NCBI RefSeq assembly: GCF_025452195.1
Contig: NZ_CP104973.1
Coordinates: 930,001 to 994,000, forward strand
DNA: 64,000 nucleotides
Reading direction: 5' to 3'
Source of the DNA: Phyllobacterium zundukense
GTDB taxonomy: Bacteria > Pseudomonadota > Alphaproteobacteria > Rhizobiales > Rhizobiaceae
Position numbers and translations under genes: made by a program. Each line of letters begins with the position of its first letter. Within the stretch, counting starts at the first letter, position 1. The notes below the pieces were generated by a model. That model had not been told where the DNA came from. It did not search any database and saw nothing but the letters and a program-made list of their open reading frames with translations. Positions 8,126-17,813 of the stretch are shown piece by piece.

Positions 8126-8935
8126 TCAGAACACTTTCATCTTATGCTGCGTGAAGAAAATCGCGGCTGAGCGCACAAATTGCCAAATGTGCCAAAGGCC
8201 TTTATCAGCCGCGCCGCCACCTTCGTGGACGATCCTGACTGCCGGCACATAGGCGATGCGAGCGATTTCTGCTGTGCGCAACGAGATGTCGAAGTCTTCG
8301 AAATATAGCAAGTAACGCGGATCGAACCCCTTCAATTTCGTGTAGACATCGCCTCGGAAAAACATGCAGCAGCCGCTGACGATTGGCGGATCCCATGCGA
8401 TGGAATTGGTTGGCTGGTCATGCATCTCATACCGGTCGAGGCGCTTGCGAAACCAGGATTTAAGCCAGCCGGGCGCAAACCCGCGCAGAAGAAGATCGAA
8501 CAGCGTAGGATATCGTTTGCACAGATACTGCTTGCTGCCGTCTGGATTGAACGCCTGCGGGGTAATAAGGCCACATTCCTCGTGCTCGCCCATGAACGAC
8601 AGTGCTTGCTCGATCGCGTCCGGCTCCATCTCCACATCCGGATTGAGCACCAGATGATATTTGCCGGTATGGCCGAGCACCAGATTGTTGGCTTGGCCAA
8701 ATCCCACATTACCCTGGCCTGCAATAATCTCGCAGGGCAGATCGCCCCACGCTGCATAGAGCCAGGCATGATCGGAAGCGCCAGGCGAATTATCGACAAT
8801 AGTAAGTTTCACCAGTAATGGCGGCGCGTAACCAAGCGCATCACGCAAGCTTTGCAATGTCCTAAGGACAGTCGGCCTGTCGGGTTTGAAGATGACAATA
8901 CAGACTGTGAGCTCGAGATCCTGCGATTCAGCCAT
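8126..8935 (-). CDS. Family 2 glycosyltransferase (rhamnosyltransferase-like)
   Basis: This is a cytosolic GT-A fold glycosyltransferase of about 269 residues. It has the N-terminal nucleotide-binding strand (LTVCIVIFKPD), the IVDNSPG turn, the GQGNVGFGQANN helix and the LNPDVEM metal-binding motif (a DxD-like position) common in GT2 rhamnosyl- and hexosyltransferases. I chose the internal ATG at 8935 rather than 8971 because it overlaps the upstream gene's stop as ATGGCTGA and starts directly before the first strand. It forms a two-gene operon with the next GT2 gene and probably helps build a surface glycan. Confidence 0.82.
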   Translation of the reverse strand: MAESQDLELTVCIVIFKPDRPTVLRTLQSLRDALGYAPPLLVKLTIVDNSPGASDHAWLYAAWGDLPCEIIAGQGNVGFGQANNLVLGHTGKYHLVLNPDVEMEPDAIEQALSFMGEHEECGLITPQAFNPDGSKQYLCKRYPTLFDLLLRGFAPGWLKSWFRKRLDRYEMHDQPTNSIAWDPPIVSGCCMFFRGDVYTKLKGFDPRYLLYFEDFDISLRTAEIARIAYVPAVRIVHEGGGAADKGLWHIWQFVRSAAIFFTQHKMKVF

Positions 8936-9845
8936 TGCCGGCCTTCTTTCCCATCTTGCCGGAAAGGCCATGAAAGATGCCGGTCGTCATCATCTTGGCG
9001 TGCTGAACCCGCGGCACGGTCATCAGACTGTAGAATACGTATTTTCGCAGGAGGCGGGACCCGTCCACGACCTTCCAGTTGAACCTTAGCCACGGCTGAC
9101 GGTAGAGCCAGACCGCATTTCTGAAATGATAATAATGCCGCAGCGGACCATGAACGGGAATTTGCCTGCCGAGAAACAGGATCGGTTCGTCGCCGAGATC
9201 GTGCTTCATGAGCGCCGCGCAAACCCCGAAGGAGCGATAACCCTTCTGCTGCGCCCGCAGACCCCACTCGATATCAACATAGTCGATGAACAACTCCTCC
9301 CGCATGCCGCCAACATCATCGAGCGTTCCCATCGGAATGAGACACCCTGAAGCGATCAGGTAGTCGACGTCCACGACGGCATCCGGTGTCGCGCAGGCCT
9401 GCCGTTCCAGCCGGAAGCCGTTCGTCCTGATGAAGGGCGGCGGATTGTTCTGGCGGGTGTCTTCATATCGCGGGCCGACACATCCAAGTTTCACGCCGTT
9501 GGAAATCTGCGCTTTGGCAGCGGCCAGCAGCGTCACCACCATGTCGGGCGCGGGAAGACTGTCCTGATCGAGGAGCAGCACAAATCGAGATCCATGCGCA
9601 CGCGCCCGCTCGATGCCGACGTTCTGCGCCTTGGCGATGCCCAGATTATCGCCGAGCGCTACGATTTCGACATGAACATCCTGCTCACGCAGCCACGTTC
9701 CGATGTCGGCTTTCGAACCATTGTCAACGATGATCACCGGGCCGAGTTGCGGAACGATTGCATCGAGTAGCGATTTCAGGCCTTTGAGGTCAGGATTGTA
9801 GGTGACGATAATGCCGCTGACTTCTGGCTGGCGTTCAATCTGCAT
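8928..9845 (-). CDS. Family 2 glycosyltransferase (rhamnosyltransferase-like)
   Basis: This GT2 enzyme has about 305 residues. Motifs are VSGIIVTYNPD at the N-terminus, IIVDNGS, the LGDNLGIAKAQN helix and LLLDQDSLP as the metal-binding region, followed by DVDYLIASG and a C-terminal FIDYVDIEWGLRA acceptor-site region typical of the rhamnosyltransferase subgroup. ATG at 9845 is preferred over 10028, because the extra 61 residues look non-conserved. It overlaps the following GT gene by 8 nt. Confidence 0.83.
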   Translation of the reverse strand: MQIERQPEVSGIIVTYNPDLKGLKSLLDAIVPQLGPVIIVDNGSKADIGTWLREQDVHVEIVALGDNLGIAKAQNVGIERARAHGSRFVLLLDQDSLPAPDMVVTLLAAAKAQISNGVKLGCVGPRYEDTRQNNPPPFIRTNGFRLERQACATPDAVVDVDYLIASGCLIPMGTLDDVGGMREELFIDYVDIEWGLRAQQKGYRSFGVCAALMKHDLGDEPILFLGRQIPVHGPLRHYYHFRNAVWLYRQPWLRFNWKVVDGSRLLRKYVFYSLMTVPRVQHAKMMTTGIFHGLSGKMGKKAGNG

Positions 9846-10281
9846 TTCAAACCCATGGTTCGCTATCTGGTGCGATCGCGCTACAAAAAATGTTATCTGT
9901 TGGAAGCAAAACGACTGAGCCCTCGGCGCGGTCGACTTGTCCAGGCATTGCCGCGAAATGTCTGTCCCAAAGATGAGCGAACCGCATCCCGCGCTTGTGC
10001 TGAAAACGGTTCTGTTTGTCCAGTACATTATTTTCCGCGTTCTGTTCTTCTCCGAAACCTATGATGCGCAAGCTGGCCAAACCGGGATCGATCTGCTTCG
10101 CCCGCAGATTGTCGACGGACAAATTCTCGACGTTTTCGATTGGCGTACGCCAAACAATACTTCGGAATGATTAGTACCGCGGCTCGAATGCTTTAGTCAG
10201 CAATTGAAAAGAATGTTATTCTTGTCGGCATTCGCGATGAGTCAACGACCATCTTGATCCAAGGCCGTTAACGGGGGACCT
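9846..10281. other. Intergenic region between divergent glycosyltransferase and cyclase genes
   Basis: These 436 bases separate divergent genes. Short open frames exist on both strands, but none shows a recognisable motif or a good ribosome-binding site. The region presumably holds the promoters of the glycosyltransferase pair and of the cyclase. I see no convincing structured RNA. Confidence 0.5.
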
Positions 10282-13200
10282 ATGGAGGATGTCAGGAAAT
10301 GGTTGAACAAGCTGAAGCTTGATCACTTCGCCGATGCGTTCGCGGAATCGCAGGTCGACTTTGATAGTCTCCCCCTCCTCTCGGACAGTGACCTGCAGAG
10401 CATGCGGATTCCGCTCGGCCCCAGAAAAAAGATCCTCGCGGGTATCGCGCGATTGGTCGAAGAAGGCAGTGGCGAACTGTCCCAAATTTCGGGCGAGCGC
10501 CGTCCGTTGACCATTCTATTCTGCGATCTGGTCGATTCAACCGAATATGCGGTTCTGCTTGATCCGGAAGATTTCAGCAAACTGACGCGAGACTATCTGC
10601 GGCAGTGCAACAATGCGGTGAGACGGCACAACGGCATTGCGGCCAACTATATCGGCGACGCTTTCCAGGCGTTGTTCGGTTACCCGATCGCTGAAGAAGA
10701 CGACGCGGAGCACGCACTTGCCCTGGCCTTCGATATTCTGAGGCTCGTACCCGAGATTCCGGTGGCGGCAGGACCGCCTTTAAGGGTCCGGATAGGAATA
10801 GCCAGCGGCCTCGTGGTTGTGGGGGATTTTCTCGGAGCGCCTGCGGGCGTGTCTACCGTCGCTTTAGGATCGATACCCAACCTTGCACAGCGGCTCCAGA
10901 CAATGGCGCAGCCGCAAACGATCTTGACGGATCAACAGACTCACGACAATGCCGCCGGCGCATTCGAATTCATTGATCATGGCCCGCAAACACTTAAAGG
11001 TTTTTCCAAGCAGATACACGTCTGGCAAGCCGAAAAAGAGCGGATTCTGGAGAACCGCTTCGCCAAACGAACGCAATTGACGGAACTTGTTGGCCGCCGC
11101 AATGAAATGTCGCAGGTGCTCGAACTCTGGCGAGATGTAGCTTCTGAAAACCGCGGTCAGGCAGCACTTGTTTTGGGCGAAGCCGGTATCGGCAAGTCGC
11201 GCCTCATTTTCGAAGCTCAGCGTCGCATGCCACAATGTACATATTTGACGCTGCAGTGTTCGGCCGCGTACTCCAACAGTGCCCTGTTCCCATTTCTCAC
11301 ATTGCTCAAACGCTACGCCGGAATTCACGGCGACGATCCTGCGCACCGTCTGGAAAAACTCGAGGCCATTCTCGCTCTGAGCGACGTTCCCCTCGCCGAA
11401 TCCCTGCCCATATTTGCGGGGTTGCTTTCCATCGACCAACGGCGTTACCCACCGTCTGAACTGACGGCCCCCCGGCAGCGCAGTGTTTCGCATCGCATAA
11501 TCATCGACTGGCTCCATCACGTATCGCGTATCAACCGCGTCCTGTTGTTGATCGAGGACGAACAATGGATCGACCCTTCTTCGAGTGATGTGCTTGAGGC
11601 GCTCCTGGAAGAGGTTGCATCGTTCCCGATGCTGATCCTCATCACAACGCGAGAGAAGACACTTTGCAGGCCCCCGAAAGTGGAGAACCTGCACGAGATC
11701 GCACTCAAGCGGTTAAGCGACTACGAAGCTCATATACTCGTCAGCAATGTCAGCGGCGGCAAACCCCTGGCGAGCGAAATTCAAACCTCTGTCCTGAACA
11801 GAGCCGAGGGCGTTCCTCTCTACGTCGAAGAATTGGCGCGGGCAGCTCTGGAGACCGGCGGTCCACTCTTTCCTTCCGAGTCGGAGGTGCGGGAGCAGTC
11901 CGTCGGGGTTCCGAATTCGCTGCAATCTTCGCTGTTGTCACGTCTCGACAAACTTGGCCCCGGCAAGATGATCGCCCAAACCGCTGCGGTCATTGGACGT
12001 GAATTCGATCTCAAGTTGCTAAGCCGGCTTAGCGGTCTGTCGGCTCGCTCCTTGAATGCCGCATTGCGTCACCTTGTCGAATCCGGGTTGTTCGCACCCC
12101 AACCCGACCGGAAGAGCTACGTATTTACACATGCGCTGCTCCAGGAAGCCGCGCGCGACACGCTGTTGCGGGAACGCTGCCGGCAACTTCATGGCAAAGT
12201 TGCGGAGGCTATTCAGAAGATCTATCCCAAACTGGCAGCCGAACACCCCGAGCTCTTGGCACAGCACTATTCGGAGGCCGGCGAGTTCGAAAAGGCAGCT
12301 GACTGCTGGCTGGCTGCTGGTCTCAACGTTGGCAAGACCTGGGCCAAAGTAGAAGCCGCGAACATGTTTGCACATGGCGTAGAATGCCTGCAGAAGCTTC
12401 CGGCTACGCTTGAGCGCAAAGAGAAGGAGTTGCGGCTTTGGCTGGAGATTGGCGACGTGCACTACGCGACATTTGGGTATGTCACGCGCGAAGGCAGCGA
12501 TGCATACCGAAACGCCATGCAGTTGAGTGACGAGCTCGGCGATACGGAGTCGCCTGTCCGGGCGCTCGACGGGCTCTTCGGCACGGCCTTCAACTCTGCG
12601 CACTTTGCCGATGCCGAATGGGCAAGTGACCGGTTGCTCGACATTGGCAGTAAACGCGACCATATCAAGGCCCGGGTACTGGGACTGCAGTTCAAGGGCA
12701 TGAGTCTGTTTGCTCAAGGTAATCTGAAAGGTGCCCGCGACTATCTCGAACGTTCGCTTGGGTACGAAGCACATAAGGACACAATCGGCAGCGACTTTCC
12801 GAGCATGCCGATGCTTTACCTCGCCTGGACGTTGCATTTGCTCGGTGAACATCAAAGGTCAATCGACCTCTATAACGCTGCGGAACTCGATGCACGTCAG
12901 CAGTCGGCTTACAGACTTGCCGCCTGCCTTGGTAATGGTTGCATTCTGCTGGCATTGCGCAATGATGTCATCAAACTACGCGAGCTAAAGGATGAGCTCA
13001 TCCCTTTGGCAAGGGAGAACGGATTTCAGCTGTGGCTGAATATGGGTTCTTTTTTCGAGGGCTGGGCCATGGTCCGCGCCGACCGCAACTTTGACGGCTT
13101 GGAAAAGATGCGTAAGACCTGCGATAACCTCGGCGATCAAGAGATCGACAAATCTTGCTATCTGGGGCTACTGGCCGAATGCTATCTCCAGGCCCATGCC

Positions 13201-13476
13201 ATCGAGCAAGCATCTGACGCCGTCGACGAGGCGCTGGATCTCGTGAGCAACACCAACGAAAACTATTTCACGGCGGAGCTGCTTCGGCTGAAAGGCGAAG
13301 TGCTGCGTATGAAAAATGCACCTGGCTTTGCCGAAGCGTTGTTTAAAAAGGCCATTGCCTTTGCGCGCAAACAAGGGGCGCGGTCGTGGGAGCAGAAGGC
13401 CACCCACAGCCTGAATGAACTGCGGCGCTCGTCCGATGGCAAGATCCAGAACGATCGGCCCTCTTCACTCGCATGA
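10282..13476 (+). CDS. SAM domain / class III adenylate cyclase / AAA-type ATPase / TPR signalling protein
   Basis: This is a 1064-residue cytosolic multidomain protein. Residues 1-60 form a SAM (sterile alpha motif) domain. Residues about 73-245 form a class III nucleotide cyclase with metal aspartates Asp82 (FCDLVDST) and Asp126 (IGDAF), and transition-state residues Asn200 and Arg204 (NLAQR). A STAND/AAA-like ATPase follows, with Walker A GEAGIGKSR near residue 300 and Walker B LLLIEDEQW near residue 420. The C-terminal 400 residues are TPR-like helices. This layout (SAM, cyclase, ATPase, TPR) recurs in large rhizobial cyclases. The signal and output are unknown. ATG at 10282 has a GGGGGA ribosome-binding site. 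Its 3' end overlaps the convergent gene by 12 nt. Confidence 0.85.
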   Translation: MEDVRKWLNKLKLDHFADAFAESQVDFDSLPLLSDSDLQSMRIPLGPRKKILAGIARLVEEGSGELSQISGERRPLTILFCDLVDSTEYAVLLDPEDFSKLTRDYLRQCNNAVRRHNGIAANYIGDAFQALFGYPIAEEDDAEHALALAFDILRLVPEIPVAAGPPLRVRIGIASGLVVVGDFLGAPAGVSTVALGSIPNLAQRLQTMAQPQTILTDQQTHDNAAGAFEFIDHGPQTLKGFSKQIHVWQAEKERILENRFAKRTQLTELVGRRNEMSQVLELWRDVASENRGQAALVLGEAGIGKSRLIFEAQRRMPQCTYLTLQCSAAYSNSALFPFLTLLKRYAGIHGDDPAHRLEKLEAILALSDVPLAESLPIFAGLLSIDQRRYPPSELTAPRQRSVSHRIIIDWLHHVSRINRVLLLIEDEQWIDPSSSDVLEALLEEVASFPMLILITTREKTLCRPPKVENLHEIALKRLSDYEAHILVSNVSGGKPLASEIQTSVLNRAEGVPLYVEELARAALETGGPLFPSESEVREQSVGVPNSLQSSLLSRLDKLGPGKMIAQTAAVIGREFDLKLLSRLSGLSARSLNAALRHLVESGLFAPQPDRKSYVFTHALLQEAARDTLLRERCRQLHGKVAEAIQKIYPKLAAEHPELLAQHYSEAGEFEKAADCWLAAGLNVGKTWAKVEAANMFAHGVECLQKLPATLERKEKELRLWLEIGDVHYATFGYVTREGSDAYRNAMQLSDELGDTESPVRALDGLFGTAFNSAHFADAEWASDRLLDIGSKRDHIKARVLGLQFKGMSLFAQGNLKGARDYLERSLGYEAHKDTIGSDFPSMPMLYLAWTLHLLGEHQRSIDLYNAAELDARQQSAYRLAACLGNGCILLALRNDVIKLRELKDELIPLARENGFQLWLNMGSFFEGWAMVRADRNFDGLEKMRKTCDNLGDQEIDKSCYLGLLAECYLQAHAIEQASDAVDEALDLVSNTNENYFTAELLRLKGEVLRMKNAPGFAEALFKKAIAFARKQGARSWEQKATHSLNELRRSSDGKIQNDRPSSLA

Positions 13477-15315
13477 GACGTCAGCGTACAGAACATGATC
13501 AGCCTGCCCATAGGTGATGTTGCTTTGATCGAAGCAAAACCTCTTGGGCATTATGCGAACGAGGTAACGCCGATTGCATTGGGCAGGTAAATCCAGCCTG
13601 AAGGTCCGCATATCCTTTGACGGAACGGGGTCCGTGAGTTTCGAATGGCCGAAGTAGGAAACGTTGCGGATCAGCATAGCCGACCCCGACGTCCCTGTCT
13701 CATCGTCTATGGCGACAAAATTTTTATCCGTCGCCTGCTCCAAACCAGGATAGTCTGATGGTGACGGCGCTGCGCCTGACATCGGAATTTCCGTTGATTT
13801 GACCGCCACATTGAACCGCACGTCGTCCCGTTGCGGAACATTGCCGTAACTGTTCAAATAGCGCCAACTCAGCCCAACTACCCGGTCGGCAATCGCTTCT
13901 GCGCCCGGCGGGCGTACAACGTCAATGGACAGGCCCTCGGGCTTCGAGTGATCGCCCTGCGCCGCCACCCCTGGTGTGGGACAGGACGTATAAAGCGGCG
14001 TGTAAGCGCACTCATCTCCCCCTGCTCCCCACAGACAATTGCTCAACACGCTCCAGTCGGAGGCGCTGATTTCGGGTGGAGCAGCCGACAGTTCATTTCC
14101 GTCGATCGGAACCATCCAGGGATGAATTTTCCCCGGGCCGGATCGGGACGCCCACTTCGTCCGGTGAGAGTTTATTTCCCGCAACTTGCGCTGCTCCGCC
14201 TTGAGCCGAAGAAACTGAGACCTTTTCGGATGTGCAATGACCGGGTCTCGTGCCACTGCATCGGCGGCAAAGCGCTGCCCCGTCGTTTGCGTCGTCAAGG
14301 TATGACACTCCGTGCAGTTTCCCGTCGGATCCTGGACCGTCATGGCGCGTTCGAGATCGACGCGATAGGTGGCGGTGTAACCGGATCCTATAACCCGGAA
14401 CGGTGTTGACCTGCGCCGCGGCGCCGCGGGGAGCAAACTGCCCAGACTGAAGGCAGACGCTTTCGGATCATGATTTCCGGCAAGGTAGCCTACTCTCGCC
14501 TGCTGGATATTGGGGTTGATGACATAGGCACCTTTGTTGTCGTGGCACGCAGAGCATTGCACCTGGAATGTCGGATCGTAAAGGGCTTCTGCGGCTGCTC
14601 GGCCCTCGTTGTCGTGATAGGAATGGCCACCTGGCGGCACAAATTTCTGCGACCAGTCGAATTCGCTCCAGTCTTTTCTGCCGTCAAAGAACACGATCTC
14701 GCCTGAGCGCCTGTTGAAACCGATGATGCCGAACAGCGCAAACTTCGGATTTGATCGCTGCCAATAGGGGATGGGTTCCACCTCGAGGTGGTGGCTCGAT
14801 TTGCGGCAAAGGAAAAGCCATTCCACATTGCCATTTTCGACACGGTTCAGTCTTGAGTTCAGGCCGCAGTAAGTTGCGCTTCCAGTCAGTGAAGGCTTGT
14901 CACATCGCGCAACACCGCTTGTCCATTTGACCACTTTCCCCTTGATATCGCGGTGCTCGAATTCCAGTGGATGCCCTGCCTTCCCGGGGTTGGGTTTAAG
15001 GTCGACAAGATTGCCGTCGATTTGCAAGGGTATTGTCTTGGCCGCGCCGTCCGTGCAGTCCCCGTCAGGAATCGGACCGAACACAGCGCGTGTTTCATCC
15101 CCGAACCGGGTGATCGTCTCGCCGCTCGCCGACGCCGGCTCCCAAAGGAAATGTCCATTCCAGCGCTGCACCGTCTCAGCAAAAGAAATCTTATCAAATC
15201 CGAGACTACCGCTGCTGAGCCGGTCCACGTCGCTGCCTTGGGAGTATCTCGCCAAACCCTGAGTGAGGGCGACGACCGCGGCTCCGATAATGAGGATTTG
15301 GCCGATGTGCCTCAC
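13465..15315 (-). CDS. Secreted di-CXXCH (c-type cytochrome-like) protein of unknown function
   Basis: This is a 616-residue protein starting at GTG 15315. Residues 1-20 form a hydrophobic signal or anchor segment. Two haem-attachment motifs are present, CSACH at 254-258 and CTECH at 334-338, so the protein is probably a periplasmic dihaem protein. Further cysteines at about 87, 138, 150 and 170 could form disulphides. Outside the haem sites I recognise no domain. It is the last gene of a co-oriented trio with the SnoaL-like and metallopeptidase genes (18- and 25-nt gaps), suggesting a common task. An electron-transfer or oxidase role is only an inference. Confidence 0.65.
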   Translation of the reverse strand: MRHIGQILIIGAAVVALTQGLARYSQGSDVDRLSSGSLGFDKISFAETVQRWNGHFLWEPASASGETITRFGDETRAVFGPIPDGDCTDGAAKTIPLQIDGNLVDLKPNPGKAGHPLEFEHRDIKGKVVKWTSGVARCDKPSLTGSATYCGLNSRLNRVENGNVEWLFLCRKSSHHLEVEPIPYWQRSNPKFALFGIIGFNRRSGEIVFFDGRKDWSEFDWSQKFVPPGGHSYHDNEGRAAAEALYDPTFQVQCSACHDNKGAYVINPNIQQARVGYLAGNHDPKASAFSLGSLLPAAPRRRSTPFRVIGSGYTATYRVDLERAMTVQDPTGNCTECHTLTTQTTGQRFAADAVARDPVIAHPKRSQFLRLKAEQRKLREINSHRTKWASRSGPGKIHPWMVPIDGNELSAAPPEISASDWSVLSNCLWGAGGDECAYTPLYTSCPTPGVAAQGDHSKPEGLSIDVVRPPGAEAIADRVVGLSWRYLNSYGNVPQRDDVRFNVAVKSTEIPMSGAAPSPSDYPGLEQATDKNFVAIDDETGTSGSAMLIRNVSYFGHSKLTDPVPSKDMRTFRLDLPAQCNRRYLVRIMPKRFCFDQSNITYGQADHVLYADVSCE

Positions 15316-15333
15316 TGGCGATTCCGATAAAGT

Positions 15334-15993
15334 TCAACGTGCCCGGAATTCGATCTTGCGCCCATCGGTGATGAGCGTGATTCTCGAAAATTTCCAGACA
15401 CCTCCTTCCCGCCTGAACACGGGTCTAAATTCACCGGTGTAGTCGAGCACCGGCGTTTCGATATCCGAGTGTTGGAGCGTCACCGCCAAACTTGTTTTCC
15501 CCTGGATGGTGTCTGTGTCCACGGAATTGAGCAATGCGTTGCTTTGAATATGCCGTGTCTGCGTACCCAGCCGCCCAAGTTCGTCGAAGACGCCGCCGAG
15601 ATATATCTCCAGCTGGCCTTTGTCGGTCCTCTTGAGAATCTGTTCCCCGGCTGCATCGCACAATTCATAGAACACATCGTCCGTAAAAAGCCCGTCCAGC
15701 TGACCGAAGTCGTGATCGTCCAGAGCCCAGTTATAGCGATGAATCAATTTCAAAATTGCCCTGGCATCCGCGGGTCCGGGGTCGCTGGGATTTATCAGCC
15801 AGTCCGCTTGCGGACGATTCTCACACGCCGGCACAGCGGCAGACCCTCCCGTTGAAGGCGCACTTCCAGCCTGCTTGGTTTGACCCGTCTGCGCTATCGC
15901 TGTTCCAGCGACGACGAGGCAGAGTGAGCAACCGATCATCAAAGCTATCATTCTAGCCCAATCGGCAAAAAGCTTCCTGTCCATGACTGACAT
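15334..15993 (-). CDS. Exported SnoaL-like (NTF2-fold) protein
   Basis: This 219-residue protein has a signal peptide (hydrophobic core IALMIGCSLCLVVAGTA, cleavage expected after AIAQ), a low-complexity Gly/Ser linker, and one NTF2-fold domain from about residue 75. That domain has the SnoaL_4 pattern: a helix ending RYNWALDDHDF, LFTDDV, then a long curved sheet ending VWKFSRITLITDGRK. The fold binds or transforms small ligands; the substrate here is unknown. ATG at 15993 has a strong AAGGAGG site 5 nt upstream. It lies between the metallopeptidase and the di-CXXCH protein in an apparent operon. Confidence 0.75.
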   Translation of the reverse strand: MSVMDRKLFADWARMIALMIGCSLCLVVAGTAIAQTGQTKQAGSAPSTGGSAAVPACENRPQADWLINPSDPGPADARAILKLIHRYNWALDDHDFGQLDGLFTDDVFYELCDAAGEQILKRTDKGQLEIYLGGVFDELGRLGTQTRHIQSNALLNSVDTDTIQGKTSLAVTLQHSDIETPVLDYTGEFRPVFRREGGVWKFSRITLITDGRKIEFRAR

Positions 15994-16018
15994 TCCAACC
16001 TCCTTTAACTCATGACTT

Positions 16019-17410
16019 TTAACAGACGTGCCTTGACCCGCAGTTGATTCTAATTCTCACCAAGCGAAGTTGGTCACCTTCGCGCTGAAGACGATGCGTG
16101 GTATGTGCCAGTGCTGGATCCTTGTTATCCTTGTCGCCCTTGTGATCCCTGTCCCCGAATTCGCCGTAGTTGACGAGGCCTTTGATAAATAATTGATCGA
16201 CGAAAGCTGTTGCAGCCGCTTCGGGGCTGGGCGGCTCCATCGAGCTACCGTCCGGGGTTGCGCTTCGTGCTATGGTATTTACCGGGTCCGACGGCATCTG
16301 AACGAACAAGGGCTCGTTCAGTCCATAACGAGATGGATCAAGCGGAGCGAGTTTCGGCATGTAGGTTTGATTTATTCCTTCGTCTGCATCCGCACCGATC
16401 GTACCGTTCAGCAACGACATAATGGTTGAGGCCGATTCAAGTGACAGAATGTTGCGACGGACAAAGGCGGCTCGGAAGATCGCCGGATACGCAGGATTTT
16501 TTGCGGCACTTTTCTGCACGATCTTGGCCGCAACTTCCGCATAGTAGTTGGTCACGATCCCGGCAGATTTGACCGCCTCAACCATTATGTCCCGCATTTC
16601 CTCAGTAACCAAAAGCAACTGAGCTGAAGTTGGAGCAGGATAAAGGGAGAGCATACCTGCCAACGCCTCGAATATGGCGTTGGTAAAAATCCTTGAGAAC
16701 GAATGCGAATCCGGTGTGGTGGGGGCGCTCGATGGCAGGGTGCTGGGGTCGCGATAGCAGAAAAACTTCACCGCATTGCGCAGGCAATCCGGATCCGCGT
16801 CGTCGGGAAAGTGGATGTGAAGGGCTGTCCCGAATTGCTCAGCAACTCGGGACAGTCTTGAGTTGCAGTATAGATTGCCGCCCGTCGACACCAGAATGGA
16901 ATCCCGCATCGACGGGATTTGAAGCGAACATAGTATTGCACTGATATCGCCGAACGATTCATGAAAGGCTTCGACTTCCAGGGAAGTTGTAATCCAAAGA
17001 TGTGGCTGGATCGCATCAAGCATGGCATGACCCAGCTCATGGCAAAGCATGTCAGGGCTTGCCGCAGCATAGATGTTCCCGGTGGAAGTTACCCCGTGAT
17101 AGAAGTTCAGCGCTCGCCGATCATAGCTGGCGTTCCACCCGGGCCCTAGATCCAGGCTCACGCCAAGGGCAGGACCGCGAAGCCATTCACACCTGTCGAC
17201 CTTCGGGCCCCAAAAATCTGCGCCTCGCCGCAAAGCTGCAGCAGCGTTCCAGTATCTAAACTCCCGCGTGTCCGGAAGTGGGTTGGGATTGAGACTAGGC
17301 GGCGGAAAAGTATATTTGAACGGAATCGTGCTGATGCTGGGTTTGTCAGCCATTACCAATACACCGGAAGCAGGATCGTTCTCCCAAATCAGAATCTGCT
17401 GGGCGGCCAT
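16019..17410 (-). CDS. M4/thermolysin-like zinc metallopeptidase
   Basis: This is a protein of about 463 residues. The zinc motif HELGH lies near residues 124-128, followed about 23 residues later by HESFGD, which supplies the third zinc ligand Glu and the ExxxD of gluzincins (M4-like). Helices around the site (MLDAIQPHLW, EVEAF) fit the thermolysin C-terminal domain. I see no signal peptide or typical M4 propeptide, which is odd for this family. ATG at 17410 is chosen because GGGGGAT lies about 8 nt upstream; a longer frame exists to 17479. It is the first gene of the trio and is transcribed away from the secretion operon. Confidence 0.7.
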   Translation of the reverse strand: MAAQQILIWENDPASGVLVMADKPSISTIPFKYTFPPPSLNPNPLPDTREFRYWNAAAALRRGADFWGPKVDRCEWLRGPALGVSLDLGPGWNASYDRRALNFYHGVTSTGNIYAAASPDMLCHELGHAMLDAIQPHLWITTSLEVEAFHESFGDISAILCSLQIPSMRDSILVSTGGNLYCNSRLSRVAEQFGTALHIHFPDDADPDCLRNAVKFFCYRDPSTLPSSAPTTPDSHSFSRIFTNAIFEALAGMLSLYPAPTSAQLLLVTEEMRDIMVEAVKSAGIVTNYYAEVAAKIVQKSAAKNPAYPAIFRAAFVRRNILSLESASTIMSLLNGTIGADADEGINQTYMPKLAPLDPSRYGLNEPLFVQMPSDPVNTIARSATPDGSSMEPPSPEAAATAFVDQLFIKGLVNYGEFGDRDHKGDKDNKDPALAHTTHRLQREGDQLRLVRIRINCGSRHVC

Positions 17411-17813
17411 GATACATCCCCCAAATGACCAGAACTGCGCCGGCGGGCACGGTGTATTATTCGAAGTTCTGACAGTCATTCACAGTTGCGAATACGGAAA
17501 CAGCGTATAAACGCTGCTATAAGATCAAAACTGTAGAGCTATAAAAATGCGTCCTCCGGGCAAATTTCATTGTATTGTTGCCCGATTGCCCAATCACAGC
17601 TCCCCCATGAGGTAAGTCGATTGATTGTTCACTTACCCTGTATGATATAGCAATCTGGAACAACTATGAATACGTAGAACGGCTTAGCCTGATTACCGCC
17701 CATCTCCGCCCAAATGGATATAGCCGAATTGCAGGCTCTTCTTTTTCTTCAACTGACTTCACAATACATCGAAGAAATGGACGCAAGTTTTGCGGACTGA
17801 ATGGAGAGACGCA
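17411..17813. other. Divergent control region between peptidase trio and secretion operon
   Basis: These 403 rather AT-rich bases separate two divergent operons and should carry both promoters. A TATGATATAG stretch at about 17642-17651 could be a -10 region. A 28-codon open frame at 17714-17800 ends 13 nt before the glycine-rich gene's ATG, but has no clear ribosome-binding site. No structured RNA was recognised. Confidence 0.5.

Noticed and set aside
9847..10170. Short frames on both strands between the glycosyltransferase and cyclase genes
   Set aside because: No motif or convincing Shine-Dalgarno; the region looks like a divergent control region.
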